From Blattabacterium cuenoti (GTDB lineage Bacteria; Bacteroidota; Bacteroidia; Flavobacteriales; Blattabacteriaceae): a DNA stretch of 64,000 bases. The position numbers and the translations under genes are program-made. Positions 9,931 to 19,458 of this stretch are shown here, in pieces (within the stretch, counting starts at the first letter, position 1; every line of letters begins with the position of its first letter). The stretch lies in the NCBI RefSeq assembly GCF_014252035.1, contig NZ_CP059207.1, positions 248,001-312,000 of the forward strand. The letters run 5' to 3'. The notes beneath the pieces are model-generated. The model had not been told where the DNA came from. It worked only from the letters and a program-made list of their open reading frames with translations, and did no database searches.

Positions 9931-11310
9931 ATGAATTTAAATTGCATTAAATATATTTATTTTCTAGGAATAGGAGGTATAGGAATGAGTTCCATCGCTA
10001 GATATTTTCATATAATAGGAAAAGTTGTTTATGGACATGATAAAAATAAAACTTTTTTAACAGAAAAATTAGAAAAAGAAGGTATTTCTATTAATTATCA
10101 TGATTGTATAGAAATATTACCAAAATGGGTAACATCTAAAAAATGTTTAATCGTATATACTACAGCTATTCCTAGAAATCATATACAATGGATTTTTTTA
10201 AAAAAATATGGAAAAAATATAAAAAAACGTTCTCAAATATTGTCTATAATAACAGAAAATAAAATCTGTATTGCTATAGGAGGAACTCATGGAAAAACAA
10301 CAACTTCCACATTATTATGTCATATATTATATGTATCTGGAATAAGTTTTACTGCATTTTTAGGAGGTATTTCTGAAAATTACAATTCTAATCTTATATT
10401 GAATGGAAATAAATTTTTTTTAGTAGAAGCAGATGAATTTGATCATTCTTTTTTACATTTATCTCCTAATATAGCATGTATCACGTCCTTAGATCAGGAT
10501 CATGTAGACATTTATCCAAAAAAAGATAGCTTAAAACAAGCTTACATAAGATTCTACAAAAGAATAAAAAAACCATATAAAAAAATTTTTATATGTAAAG
10601 AAGATACATTTTTAGAAAATGTAGCAAATAATGCTATATTTTATTCAATTAAAGATAAGGAATATTACTATTCCAATCATCTTCATATCAAAGAAAATAA
10701 ATGGTATTTTGATTTTCATACTCCTAAAAAAATATGGAAATCATTACCATTATCCATTCCGGGTGAACATAATTTAAAAAATGTCACTGCAGCATTAGCT
10801 ATATCTGACTATCTGAAAATTGATAAAAGAAAAATAAGAAAAGCTTTATTTTTATTCCAAGGAATTAAAAGAAGATACTCTATCCATTATCAATCAAAAA
10901 ATAAAATATATATAGATGATTATGCTCATCATCCTACAGAAATAAATGCATTAATTTATACTGTAAGAAAATGTTTTCCTAATAAAATTATATTAGGAAT
11001 TTTTCAACCTCATTTATTCAGTAGAACTAAATTTTTTGAAGATGCTTTTGCAGAAAGTCTAGGAAATCTAGATATTCTAATTTTACTCGATATTTATGCT
11101 GCGAGAGAACTTCCTATTGACGGAATAAAATCAGAAAACTTATTGAAAAAAATAAAAATTAGTCCTGATCAAAAAGAAGTTTCTTCTATTTCAAAAGTTT
11201 TAGAAAAAATTGAAAAAAAATTTTTTGATATTATTCTTACAATAGGAGCTGGAAATATAGATACATTAATTTTTCCTATCAAAGAATTTATGAAAAAAAA
11301 ATATGGATAA
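9931..11310 (+). CDS. murC: UDP-N-acetylmuramate-L-alanine ligase MurC
   Basis: First Mur ligase, adding L-alanine to UDP-MurNAc in the cytoplasm. The 459-residue protein has the N-terminal GIGGIGMSSIA Rossmann motif (13-23), the P-loop GGTHGKTTTST near 116-126, the EADEFDHSF segment that binds Mg and substrate, and DDYAHHPTEI at the start of domain 3. The order and length are normal. It directly abuts ftsQ with no intervening base. Confidence 0.96.
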   Translation: MNLNCIKYIYFLGIGGIGMSSIARYFHIIGKVVYGHDKNKTFLTEKLEKEGISINYHDCIEILPKWVTSKKCLIVYTTAIPRNHIQWIFLKKYGKNIKKRSQILSIITENKICIAIGGTHGKTTTSTLLCHILYVSGISFTAFLGGISENYNSNLILNGNKFFLVEADEFDHSFLHLSPNIACITSLDQDHVDIYPKKDSLKQAYIRFYKRIKKPYKKIFICKEDTFLENVANNAIFYSIKDKEYYYSNHLHIKENKWYFDFHTPKKIWKSLPLSIPGEHNLKNVTAALAISDYLKIDKRKIRKALFLFQGIKRRYSIHYQSKNKIYIDDYAHHPTEINALIYTVRKCFPNKIILGIFQPHLFSRTKFFEDAFAESLGNLDILILLDIYAARELPIDGIKSENLLKKIKISPDQKEVSSISKVLEKIEKKFFDIILTIGAGNIDTLIFPIKEFMKKKYG

Positions 11311-12039
11311 ATGAAAAAAAAAACAATATTTTTCATATTAATTTTATTAATATATATCACGTTAATGATGTTTTTTATTTTTTTTTCTCAAAAAACACAT
11401 GCAAACAGATCTTTAACTAAATTTAATATTGTTATTGATCCCATATCAAAGGATCATTTTGTAAATGAAGAAATTATTAAAGATATTTTATTCCATAAGA
11501 CAGAAAAAATTGAAAAAAAAATTGGTCAATTATGTATATTAGAAATGGAAAATAAATTAAATAATTACCATTTTATAAAAAAATCTGAAGTTTTCCTTAA
11601 CGTAGATGGAACACTAAATATTGAAATATTACAAAAAGAACCCATATTAAGAATAAAAAATGGCGATCGAGAATATTATCTAACTAAAGACGCTGAAGAT
11701 TTAGAGCTTTCTTCTTTTTATTCATCTAATGTTATTTTAGCAAAAGGATATTTTTCGAAAAAAGAAAAAAAATTTTTAGCAAATTTAGTTAAATTCATAG
11801 TAAATGATGATTTACTGAAAAATCAAATTATTAGCATTAAAAAAAATAATATAAATGAGTTTATATTAATTCCTAAAATAGGAAATCATAATATTATATT
11901 AGGAAACATTAAGGATTTTAAAAATAAATTGAATAAATTAAAAGCATTTTATAAGCAATACCTAAATAAAATAGATATTAATCAATATAAAAGTATTGAT
12001 TTACAATATAAAGACCAAGTCGTCGCAAAAAAAAGATAA
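11311..12039 (+). CDS. ftsQ: Cell-division protein FtsQ
   Basis: A 242-residue bitopic membrane protein with a single N-terminal transmembrane helix (about 5-24). A POTRA/FtsQ-like periplasmic part follows, containing VFLNVDGTLNIEILQKEPILR, which resembles the conserved beta strand ending in an ExxPxxR-like motif. Position between murC and ftsA is the classical ftsQ position. FtsQ links FtsA/FtsZ-side and wall-side division proteins. Sequence is divergent, so synteny carries part of the call. Confidence 0.85.
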   Translation: MKKKTIFFILILLIYITLMMFFIFFSQKTHANRSLTKFNIVIDPISKDHFVNEEIIKDILFHKTEKIEKKIGQLCILEMENKLNNYHFIKKSEVFLNVDGTLNIEILQKEPILRIKNGDREYYLTKDAEDLELSSFYSSNVILAKGYFSKKEKKFLANLVKFIVNDDLLKNQIISIKKNNINEFILIPKIGNHNIILGNIKDFKNKLNKLKAFYKQYLNKIDINQYKSIDLQYKDQVVAKKR

Positions 12040-12043
12040 GTCT

Positions 12044-13444
12044 ATGGAATATCAAGATATAGCTATAGGCCTTGATGTAGGGACCACGAAGATTGTAGCT
12101 ATGGTAGGAAGGAGAAATGAATATAATAAAATTGAGATCTTAGGTATAGGTAGATCTAAAAGTATAGGTGTACATAGAGGGGTTGTAAATAATATCACTC
12201 AAACAATTGAAGCTATACGTGAAGCAGTGTCTGAAGCGGAACATAGTTCAGGTGTAAAAATAAAAGAAGTTATAGTTGGAATAGCAGGACAACATATCAG
12301 AAGTTTACAACACAATGATTATATCACTAGATTAGATTTTGAAAATGTAATTAATCAAAAAGATATACAAAAATTAATTGACCAAGTACATAAACTAGTT
12401 ATGTTACCGGGAGAAGAAATAATTCATGTTCTTCCCCAGGAATATAAAGTTGATAGTCAAGCAGAAGTAACAGAACCAATAGGAATGTATGGAAGTCGTT
12501 TAGAAGCAAACTTTCATGTAGTAGTAGGGCAAATTTCATCCATTCGTAATATTGGAAGATGTGTTAAATCTGTAGGATTAAATTTAGCTGGTATGACTTT
12601 AGAACCTTTGGCTTCAGCAGAAGCTGTATTAAGTAAAGAGGAAAGAGAAGCTGGTGTAGCTCTGGTGGACATAGGAGGTGGAACAACTGATATAGCTATA
12701 TTTAAAGATAATATTATTCGTCATACAGCCGTTATTCCTTTTGGAGGAAATGTAATAACGGAAAATATAAAAACAGATTGTTTAATTATTGAACGTCAAG
12801 CAGAATTACTAAAAATAAAATTTGGATCTGCATGGCCTGGAGAAAATAAAGAAACAGAAATTGTTTGTATTCCTGGATTAAGGGGAAGAGATCCTAAGGA
12901 GATTTCTTTAAAGAAATTATCACAAATTATTCATAAGAGAGTTTGCGAAATTTTAGAGCAAGTCAACATAGAAATAAAAAATTATGGAAATGAAGAACAA
13001 AAAAAAAGACTAATTGCAGGATTAGTAATGACTGGAGGTGGTTCTCAACTAAAACATATTCGTCCACTAGCAGAATATATTACTGGTATGGATGTACGTA
13101 TAGGTTATTCTAACGAGCATATTGCTGGTGGAGAAAATGGACTGATAAGTAATCCTGAATATGCGACTTCTATAGGTTTGGTCATCAAAGGACTTGATGA
13201 TAAAAAAAAATATATTTGTACAAAAGATATAGATTATATCTATCATTATAATAATGAAAAAAATAACACTAATAATTCTGAATTTGTATCTACAAAATTT
13301 TATAATAAAAATCATACACATTATGAAAACAAAAAACCATCTGAATATTCTTTAAAAAAGAAAGAAAATACGAAAACAAAATCAAAATCTTTTATTGAAA
13401 TATGGGCCGATAAATTCCGTCAAATATTGAATGATACAGAATAA
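12044..13444 (+). CDS. ftsA: Cell-division protein FtsA
   Basis: Actin-like ATPase that tethers FtsZ to the membrane. I chose the ATG at 12044, giving 466 residues, because it places the phosphate-1 motif GLDVGTTK at residues 8-15 as in other FtsA proteins. A TTG 48 bases upstream lies inside ftsQ and would add a non-conserved leader. DIGGGTTDIAIF (phosphate 2) and the MTGGGSQL adenosine loop are present. The C-terminus is Asn/Lys-rich and ends in an amphipathic stretch (FIEIWADKFRQIL) that probably binds the membrane. Confidence 0.93.
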   Translation: MEYQDIAIGLDVGTTKIVAMVGRRNEYNKIEILGIGRSKSIGVHRGVVNNITQTIEAIREAVSEAEHSSGVKIKEVIVGIAGQHIRSLQHNDYITRLDFENVINQKDIQKLIDQVHKLVMLPGEEIIHVLPQEYKVDSQAEVTEPIGMYGSRLEANFHVVVGQISSIRNIGRCVKSVGLNLAGMTLEPLASAEAVLSKEEREAGVALVDIGGGTTDIAIFKDNIIRHTAVIPFGGNVITENIKTDCLIIERQAELLKIKFGSAWPGENKETEIVCIPGLRGRDPKEISLKKLSQIIHKRVCEILEQVNIEIKNYGNEEQKKRLIAGLVMTGGGSQLKHIRPLAEYITGMDVRIGYSNEHIAGGENGLISNPEYATSIGLVIKGLDDKKKYICTKDIDYIYHYNNEKNNTNNSEFVSTKFYNKNHTHYENKKPSEYSLKKKENTKTKSKSFIEIWADKFRQILNDTE

Positions 13445-13445
13445 A

Positions 13446-14798
13446 ATGAAAAAAGAAGATTTTATACAAAAAAAAGATAACGTTAAAATATTTCCAAAAC
13501 ATCGTTCAGCTGCAATAAAAGTAATAGGAGTAGGAGGAGGAGGAAGTAATGCTTTAAGTCATATGTTTGAACAAGGAATAGATGGTGTAGATTTTATAGC
13601 ATGTAATACAGATGCACAGGCATTAAATAATAATCCAGTACCTGTAAAAATTCAGTTAGGAGCTTCTATAACGGAAGGATTAGGAGCTGGGGCTGATCCA
13701 GAAGTAGGAGAAAAAGCTGCGTTAGAAAGTTTGGAAGAAATAAAAAGTATTTTAGATTCCAATACAAAAATGACTTTTATTACAGCAGGAATGGGTGGAG
13801 GTACTGGAACTGGCGCTGCACCTATCATTGCAGGAATTTCTAAAGAAAAAGGAATTCTTACTGTAGGAATTGTGACAATTCCATTTCATTTTGAAGGAAA
13901 AATGAGATTACAACAGGCACAAAAAGGAATAGAAACATTAAGAAGAAATGTAGATTCTTTGATTGTTATTAATAATGATAAATTAAGAGAACTATATGGT
14001 AATTTAGGTTTTAAAGCAGGATTTGCAAAAGCAGATGAAGTTTTGACGACTGCTGCTAAGGGGATAGCTGAAGTTATAACACACCATTATAAACAAAATA
14101 TAGATTTAAGAGATACAAGAACTGTTCTTAAAGAAAGTGGAACAGCTATTATGGGATCTGCTGTTTCTGTTGGTGAAAATAGAGCAAAAGAAGCAGTTAT
14201 TCAAGCATTAGATTCTCCATTATTAAATGATAATAAAATTACGGGGGCAAAAAATGTACTTCTTCTTATTGTTTCAGGAAGGATTGAAATAACTATAGAC
14301 GAAATAGGAATTATTAGTGATTATATTCAGGCAGAAGCAGGTAATAATGCAAACATTATTATGGGAATAGGAGAAGATGATAGTTTAGAAGAAAGTATTT
14401 CAGTTACCATAGTAGCTACAGGATTTCCTACAGAAGTGCAAAGAGCGATTAATCACGAAGATAAAAAAATATTTCACAGACTAGAGGAACCTTATGAACA
14501 GAGATTAACAAAGATAGAAGAAATTCATTCTTATTCTAAGAAAGATCATCCATTTTATGAAGGAGGACATTATTATTCAGTAAAAAAAAATAAAGAAATG
14601 AAAAAAAATATATTTGATAATACTATCAATACGAATACTAATTCAGATTTTTTAGAAAATAAAAAGAAGAAATATTTTTTGGAAGAAAGTTTTGATTTTC
14701 CTATTTCATATCATGAAAAAAACCAAATTAATAATATAGGAGGAAAAAATATGAAAAAAGGACAAGAAGAAGATACAAAAAATGAAGAATTAAAATGA
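13446..14798 (+). CDS. ftsZ: Cell-division protein FtsZ
   Basis: Tubulin-like GTPase that forms the division ring. The protein has VIGVGGGGSNA near the N-terminus, the tubulin signature GGGTGTGA at about residues 117-124, the NTDAQAL loop and the synergy-loop region. The C-terminal third is a low-complexity Lys/Asn-rich linker ending in EEDTKNEELK. Two in-frame ATGs are possible: 13431, which overlaps ftsA by 14 bases, and 13446, just after the ftsA stop. I list the second, giving 450 residues. Neither has a clear Shine-Dalgarno sequence. Confidence 0.94.
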   Translation: MKKEDFIQKKDNVKIFPKHRSAAIKVIGVGGGGSNALSHMFEQGIDGVDFIACNTDAQALNNNPVPVKIQLGASITEGLGAGADPEVGEKAALESLEEIKSILDSNTKMTFITAGMGGGTGTGAAPIIAGISKEKGILTVGIVTIPFHFEGKMRLQQAQKGIETLRRNVDSLIVINNDKLRELYGNLGFKAGFAKADEVLTTAAKGIAEVITHHYKQNIDLRDTRTVLKESGTAIMGSAVSVGENRAKEAVIQALDSPLLNDNKITGAKNVLLLIVSGRIEITIDEIGIISDYIQAEAGNNANIIMGIGEDDSLEESISVTIVATGFPTEVQRAINHEDKKIFHRLEEPYEQRLTKIEEIHSYSKKDHPFYEGGHYYSVKKNKEMKKNIFDNTINTNTNSDFLENKKKKYFLEESFDFPISYHEKNQINNIGGKNMKKGQEEDTKNEELK

Positions 14799-14842
14799 TT
14801 TTTGATATATTTAATTTTGATTATTATATATAATTAATTGTT

Positions 14843-16264
14843 ATGCATAAGCATCCTAATATTCCTAAAGGAACCAGGGATTTTTCTTCCTATGAGATAA
14901 AAATACGTAATTATATAATTAAAATTATTCAAAATAAATTTGAAATTTTTGGTTTTAACCCCATAGAAACACCTTGCATTGAGAACATATCTACTCTTAT
15001 TGGTAAATATGGAGAAGAAGGAGAATACTTAATATTCAAGTTACTTAACTCAGGGAACTCTTTAATAAGAGGATTTTCAGATTTTATGAAAAAGATTGAA
15101 AAAATTAAAAAAAAAAAACTTGATATTACAAAATTATTAATTGAACATAATATATCTAATAAGGCTCTTAGATATGATTTAACTGTACCTTTTATACGAT
15201 ATGTAGCAATGCATAAAAATACAATCATATTTCCTTTTAAAAGATATCAAATACAACCTGTTTGGAGAGCAGATAAACCTCAAAAAGGAAGATTTAGAGA
15301 ATTTTATCAATGTGATGCAGATATTGTAGGATACAATACTTTATCTCTATGGCAAGAGATAGAATTAATTCAACTTTGTGATGAAATTTTTACAAAATTG
15401 AATATTCCTATACTTATTTCTATTAATCATAGAGATATCCTAAGAGGATTGGTAGAAATTTCTGGAATAAAAAATGATTTATGGAAAGATTTTACTACAT
15501 CATTAGATAAATGGAATAAAATAGGTAAAGATTTAGTAAGAAAAGAAATGATAGATAAGGGAATACCCTCTGAATCTTTTGATAAGATAGCATTATGTTT
15601 CGATATAAAAGGAAATTTTTATAAAAAGGAAAGATATTTAAAGACTTTTTTTGAAAATTCTGAAAAAGGAAAAAAAGGAATTAAAGAAATTCATTTCATA
15701 TTTGATATGATAAATAATATTTATTTGAAAAATGCAAAATTGGAATGGAATATATCATTAGCAAGAGGTATGAATTATTATACAGGAACAATACTTGAAA
15801 TTTTTTCATTAAAAAAAAATGATCAAAAAAATTCTATCGGAGGAGGAGGAAGATATGATCAATTATCAAATTCTTTTGGAATGAAAAATATTTCTGGAGT
15901 AGGAATTTCTTTAGGTTTAGATAGAATTTATTTAGCTATGGAAAAAAAAAATTTTTTTCCAAACATATATACTTCAAAAATTTTATTTATTAATTTCGGA
16001 GATGAAGAGATTTTGTATGCATATAAAATGATAAATTTGTTGAGAAAAGAAGGAATTTCTTCACAGTTATACCCTAATGCTGTTAAAGTAGGTATACAAT
16101 TCAAATATGCTAATGATAATAATATACCATTTGCTATTATCATAGGAAAAAATGAAATGAAAAAAAATAAAATAAAAGTAAAAAATATAAAAACAAGAAT
16201 AGAAATAGAATATGATAATATCAAAGAAGTTATAGAATCAATTAAAAATAACAACAACAATTAA
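14843..16264 (+). CDS. hisS: Histidyl-tRNA synthetase
   Basis: Class II aminoacyl-tRNA synthetase charging tRNA-His. The 473 residues start with PKGTRDFSS, carry motif 1 and RYDLTVPFIRY, motif 2 (PVWRADKPQKGRFREF), the histidine-specific ARGMNYYTG motif, and motif 3 GVGISLGLDRIY. A C-terminal anticodon-binding domain follows. It lies 44 bp after ftsZ and converges on pnuC: the two stop codons share the four bases TTAA at 16261-16264. The matching tRNA-His gene is at 38062. Confidence 0.96.
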   Translation: MHKHPNIPKGTRDFSSYEIKIRNYIIKIIQNKFEIFGFNPIETPCIENISTLIGKYGEEGEYLIFKLLNSGNSLIRGFSDFMKKIEKIKKKKLDITKLLIEHNISNKALRYDLTVPFIRYVAMHKNTIIFPFKRYQIQPVWRADKPQKGRFREFYQCDADIVGYNTLSLWQEIELIQLCDEIFTKLNIPILISINHRDILRGLVEISGIKNDLWKDFTTSLDKWNKIGKDLVRKEMIDKGIPSESFDKIALCFDIKGNFYKKERYLKTFFENSEKGKKGIKEIHFIFDMINNIYLKNAKLEWNISLARGMNYYTGTILEIFSLKKNDQKNSIGGGGRYDQLSNSFGMKNISGVGISLGLDRIYLAMEKKNFFPNIYTSKILFINFGDEEILYAYKMINLLRKEGISSQLYPNAVKVGIQFKYANDNNIPFAIIIGKNEMKKNKIKVKNIKTRIEIEYDNIKEVIESIKNNNNN

Positions 16265-16887
16265 ACTACTAATTTTATTGCTTTTTTCTTCCAAATCATA
16301 AATCCACTTATAGATAAGATAAAAAGAATAATAAATAAAATACCTGTTAATATTAGTCCTTTCATAAAATAAATGGGAATGGATACTATATTTCCTATCA
16401 TCCAAAATATCCAGTTTTCTACTTTTTTCATGGACATTTGATACATTCCAGAAAAATAAATCCCCGTTGTAAATATATCCATCCAATCAGAATTATTTTT
16501 CAGCTTTCCATTAAAATAATAATAAACTATTACACTGAAAATACAAGTAAAAAAAAATAAAATACTTGTATAAAAGTAATCTTTTGTATTACAATAAGTA
16601 ATATTGTTATGTATTTTTAATTTTTTTTTCCATAAAAACCATCCATAAAAACTCATTATTGTGTAATATAAATTAATAATAAAATCTCCATAAAGAGAAG
16701 TAATAAAAGTTAAATAACTATATATCATAGTTCCTAATATTCCTACTGGATATACAAGAATATTATTTTTTTGTGCAAAAAGAACACTAAATATTGTAAA
16801 TATAACAGCAATTATTTCTAAAAATAATTCCTTATAACAATGGTAGTTTTTACAATAATTTGATATTATGTCATATGATATTGTCAT
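16261..16887 (-). CDS. pnuC: PnuC-type nicotinamide riboside/mononucleotide transporter
   Basis: A 208-residue, seven-segment membrane protein. It has the PnuC family pattern YPVGILGTMIYSYL, an LYGD.IIN.YY motif and the tryptophan-rich SFYGWFLWKK at about 80-90. PnuC proteins take up nicotinamide riboside by facilitated diffusion. The exact ligand cannot be read here; thiamine or riboflavin variants (PnuT, PnuX) exist. It is 22 bp downstream of the phosphopantetheinyl transferase gene on the same strand and probably co-transcribed. Retention suggests that the symbiont imports a pyridine-nucleotide precursor. Confidence 0.82.
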   Translation of the reverse strand: MTISYDIISNYCKNYHCYKELFLEIIAVIFTIFSVLFAQKNNILVYPVGILGTMIYSYLTFITSLYGDFIINLYYTIMSFYGWFLWKKKLKIHNNITYCNTKDYFYTSILFFFTCIFSVIVYYYFNGKLKNNSDWMDIFTTGIYFSGMYQMSMKKVENWIFWMIGNIVSIPIYFMKGLILTGILFIILFILSISGFMIWKKKAIKLVV

Positions 16888-16909
16888 AATAATATAAAAA
16901 AATATTATT

Positions 16910-17542
16910 TTATTTTTTATCTATAATATAAACTAAGTAATGGTCTTCTATTTTTCTATAAAAAGCAAACAATTTTTTGCTATAAGAATCTTTGATGATC
17001 CAACATGATACACAATAATCTTTTTTTATACAAAAAGGAGATACTCTATAATGAGTTAAAAAACTGTAATACATTCCTCCTTCTAGTTTATACAAACTTT
17101 CTTTTATTCCCCATATAACATGTAAATAATCTTCTTCATAATTTGGATTAATGAAAATAGATTCATCATCTCTAATAAATTTTTCTTTTATTTTAATGAT
17201 CTTCTTATTTTTACGACACTTTTCTATATCTATACCTATCTGATAAGAACTGATAGCTATAGCTATTTTATCAAAAGAATGACTAAAAGAAATATATTTT
17301 CCTGGAACGGGAAGAAAAGGTTTTCTTTTATCATCATAAAAAATATCCATATTTATTCCAAAATATTTTCTTAATGCATAACGGACCATGAAGAATTCAT
17401 GTTTCCGTTTTTCTGATAAAGAAAAAAAAAATATTTTATCTCTTTCAGAAAGAATATTCTGATTTGAAATCATAGTTTTCAATAAATATTTCCATCTAAA
17501 AACTATAATTCTAGTATGAAAATTACAAAGAAAAAGGTACAT
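16910..17542 (-). CDS. 4'-phosphopantetheinyl transferase family protein
   Basis: Enzyme family that moves the phosphopantetheine arm from CoA onto acyl-carrier protein. The 210-residue protein has the Sfp-type signature: SFSHSFDKIAIAIS, then IGIDIEK (Mg-binding aspartate and glutamate, about 106-112) and WGIKESLYKLEGG about 40 residues later. Two lobes of about 100 residues fit the Sfp subfamily rather than the shorter AcpS type. It may be the only such enzyme for fatty-acid ACP here, but acpS could lie outside the window. Confidence 0.85.
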   Translation of the reverse strand: MYLFLCNFHTRIIVFRWKYLLKTMISNQNILSERDKIFFFSLSEKRKHEFFMVRYALRKYFGINMDIFYDDKRKPFLPVPGKYISFSHSFDKIAIAISSYQIGIDIEKCRKNKKIIKIKEKFIRDDESIFINPNYEEDYLHVIWGIKESLYKLEGGMYYSFLTHYRVSPFCIKKDYCVSCWIIKDSYSKKLFAFYRKIEDHYLVYIIDKK

Positions 17543-17629
17543 ACTAAAAAAGTTTTTTATTAAATCTAGTCATTTTTTTTTGTACTATTGTTGTATGTAT
17601 ATGTACTCTTATTTTATTTATAATATAAT

Positions 17630-18655
17630 ATGGTTGCAATCAAAAAAAAAATTGAAAAAGCTTTAAATAATATTATCAAATATAATTGTTTAAAAAAGAT
17701 AGATATTAATAATAATATGGTAATAATATATTTAAGTTTATACTATCCTACCATGCATTTAAAAAAAAAATTGACAAAATATATCAAAGACTATTTAAAT
17801 AAAGAAGAAATATTATCGAATGAAGAAAAGAAAATAAGTATAAAAATAGAAATGGAAGTAAAAAATAAAGAATCTAAAATAAAAAATATAATAGCGGTAG
17901 CTTCTGGAAAAGGCGGAGTAGGAAAATCTACAATAGCAACCAATATTGCTGTTACCTTGGTAAAAATGGGTTTTAGTGTAGGATTATTAGATGCTGACAT
18001 TTATGGTCCTTCTATTCCATTAATGTTTAATATTAAAAATGATTTTGTTGATAATAATAATATTATTCTAACAAAAGAAAATGGATCACCCCTAATTAAA
18101 CCTGTTATGAGTTATCAAGTAAAAATTATATCAATCGGTTTATTTTTAAAATATGGAGAAGCTGTTGTTTGGAGAGGACCAATGGTAACTAAAGCTTTGA
18201 TCCAATTAATTCATGAAACAGATTGGGGAAAATTGGACTTTTTGATAATAGATTTACCTCCAGGAACAGGTGATATTCATTTATCTCTTTTACAAGAGAC
18301 TACACTAAAAGGAGTCATTATTGTAAGTACTTCTCAAAGAATAGCATTATCTGATGTAAATAGAACTGTAGAGATGTTTCGTATTAAATCTATTTATGTT
18401 CCAATATTAGGTATTATTGAAAATATGTCATATTTTTTAAAAAATAGAGAAAAAAATTACTTTTTTGGCAAAGATGGAGTGAAAAACTTTTCCAAAAAAA
18501 TGAATATTTCTTTTCTTGGAGAAGTACCTATGTTACAAGAAATACAGGAATATTCAGATATGGGAATTCCTATAGTTTTGGAAAATGAAAATGTACGAGA
18601 TATTTTTATAAAAATAACAAAAAATATTGTGAAACAATTAAAAAAATATTTATGA
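17630..18655 (+). CDS. mrp: Mrp/NBP35-family P-loop ATPase (iron-sulfur carrier)
   Basis: Cytosolic ATPase thought to carry and deliver Fe-S clusters. A short MIP18/DUF59-like N-terminal domain (residues 1-75) is followed by the deviant Walker A GKGGVGKS at 93-100, DADIYGPSIP (about 125) and IIDLPPGTGD. The C-terminal CxxC cluster-binding motif of E. coli Mrp is not visible: the sequence there reads NMSYFLKNREKN. I believe flavobacterial versions commonly lack it. It ends six bases inside the 3' end of the convergent gene at 18650. Confidence 0.88.
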   Translation: MVAIKKKIEKALNNIIKYNCLKKIDINNNMVIIYLSLYYPTMHLKKKLTKYIKDYLNKEEILSNEEKKISIKIEMEVKNKESKIKNIIAVASGKGGVGKSTIATNIAVTLVKMGFSVGLLDADIYGPSIPLMFNIKNDFVDNNNIILTKENGSPLIKPVMSYQVKIISIGLFLKYGEAVVWRGPMVTKALIQLIHETDWGKLDFLIIDLPPGTGDIHLSLLQETTLKGVIIVSTSQRIALSDVNRTVEMFRIKSIYVPILGIIENMSYFLKNREKNYFFGKDGVKNFSKKMNISFLGEVPMLQEIQEYSDMGIPIVLENENVRDIFIKITKNIVKQLKKYL

Positions 18656-19399
18656 ACAAATTTTGATAAATTCTTTTACAATTAATATTAGAAGATGCAT
18701 AGATTTTTCTGTTTCAGAAAATGGATTTAATAATAAATTATTTGTTATTATTATGATAGAAAAAACTCTCATATTCACAGATCTAGCTATAATAACATCT
18801 GTTAATATGTTTATTCCAACACAATCTCCTCCCATGGATCGTATCATGGCATATTCTGCACATGTTTTGTAATTTGGATATGGAAAAGCGACATACACAC
18901 CTTTCTGTATAATAATATTATGATTCATTGCTATATTTTCTGCTATTTCAAGCATTTTTTGGTCATATAACTCTGTGATAAAATTATTTTTTATAATTTT
19001 CTTTATGTCAAAACTTTCTGGTAAAAAATTGATATGATCTTTCACTAACATAACATCTCCCATTTTGTAGTTTGAATTAATCCCGGCACAAATATTAATT
19101 TGTATTAATTTGTCTATTCCTATTTTTTTACATAAAAAAACAGAATTTTTTCTATTTTCTTCAAAAACAGGTTCTATTAAAAAAACGATATTTTTTCCTT
19201 CTATTTTTCCAAATAGAAATTTTCCATATAAATTATTTTCATGAAATATAGGTATTTCTTCATAAGAAATACAGATAGGGTTTTCTATTACATTTATGAT
19301 ATTATTGAATTGATTTTCTAATAAAAAAATTCCAAAATCAGGTTTTTCTTTTATTATTTTATGTATGTATTTTTTAGATTTTTCTAAAATTATGGACAT
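18650..19399 (-). CDS. Purine nucleoside phosphorylase family protein, active site degenerate
   Basis: The 249-residue protein aligns along its length with trimeric purine nucleoside phosphorylase, which splits purine nucleosides with phosphate. Retained landmarks are YEEIP (46-50), GDVMLVKDHINF (114-125), GVYVAFP, AEYAMIRSMGGDCVG (181-195) and IITN (217-220). The catalytic positions are altered. The GTGL phosphate loop is replaced by LLEN, the GRFHxYEG loop by EPVFEENR (76-83), and NASGG by ICAGI. The purine-binding glutamate of the GPxxET motif is Lys178, and GMST is GINI (195-198). The frame is open, so it may be an inactive relic or a changed function. Confidence 0.72.
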   Translation of the reverse strand: MSIILEKSKKYIHKIIKEKPDFGIFLLENQFNNIINVIENPICISYEEIPIFHENNLYGKFLFGKIEGKNIVFLIEPVFEENRKNSVFLCKKIGIDKLIQINICAGINSNYKMGDVMLVKDHINFLPESFDIKKIIKNNFITELYDQKMLEIAENIAMNHNIIIQKGVYVAFPYPNYKTCAEYAMIRSMGGDCVGINILTDVIIARSVNMRVFSIIIITNNLLLNPFSETEKSMHLLILIVKEFIKICS

Positions 19400-19428
19400 A
19401 AAGTTTAAATTTTTATAAATTTGATAAA

Positions 19429-19451
19429 AAGCAAAGGTATATTCTTTGCTT
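19429..19451 (-). terminator. Hairpin downstream of murB
   Basis: A perfect 8-bp inverted repeat (AAGCAAAG and CTTTGCTT with a 7-base loop) starts eight bases after the murB stop codon. In the murB direction it is followed by a moderately T-rich stretch. This fits a weak intrinsic terminator between murB and the downstream gene at 19399. Confidence 0.4.
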
Positions 19452-19458
19452 ATATTAT

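Noticed and set aside
14929..15228. A 99-codon frame antisense to hisS
   Set aside because: It is a shadow of a well-conserved gene with no recognisable features.
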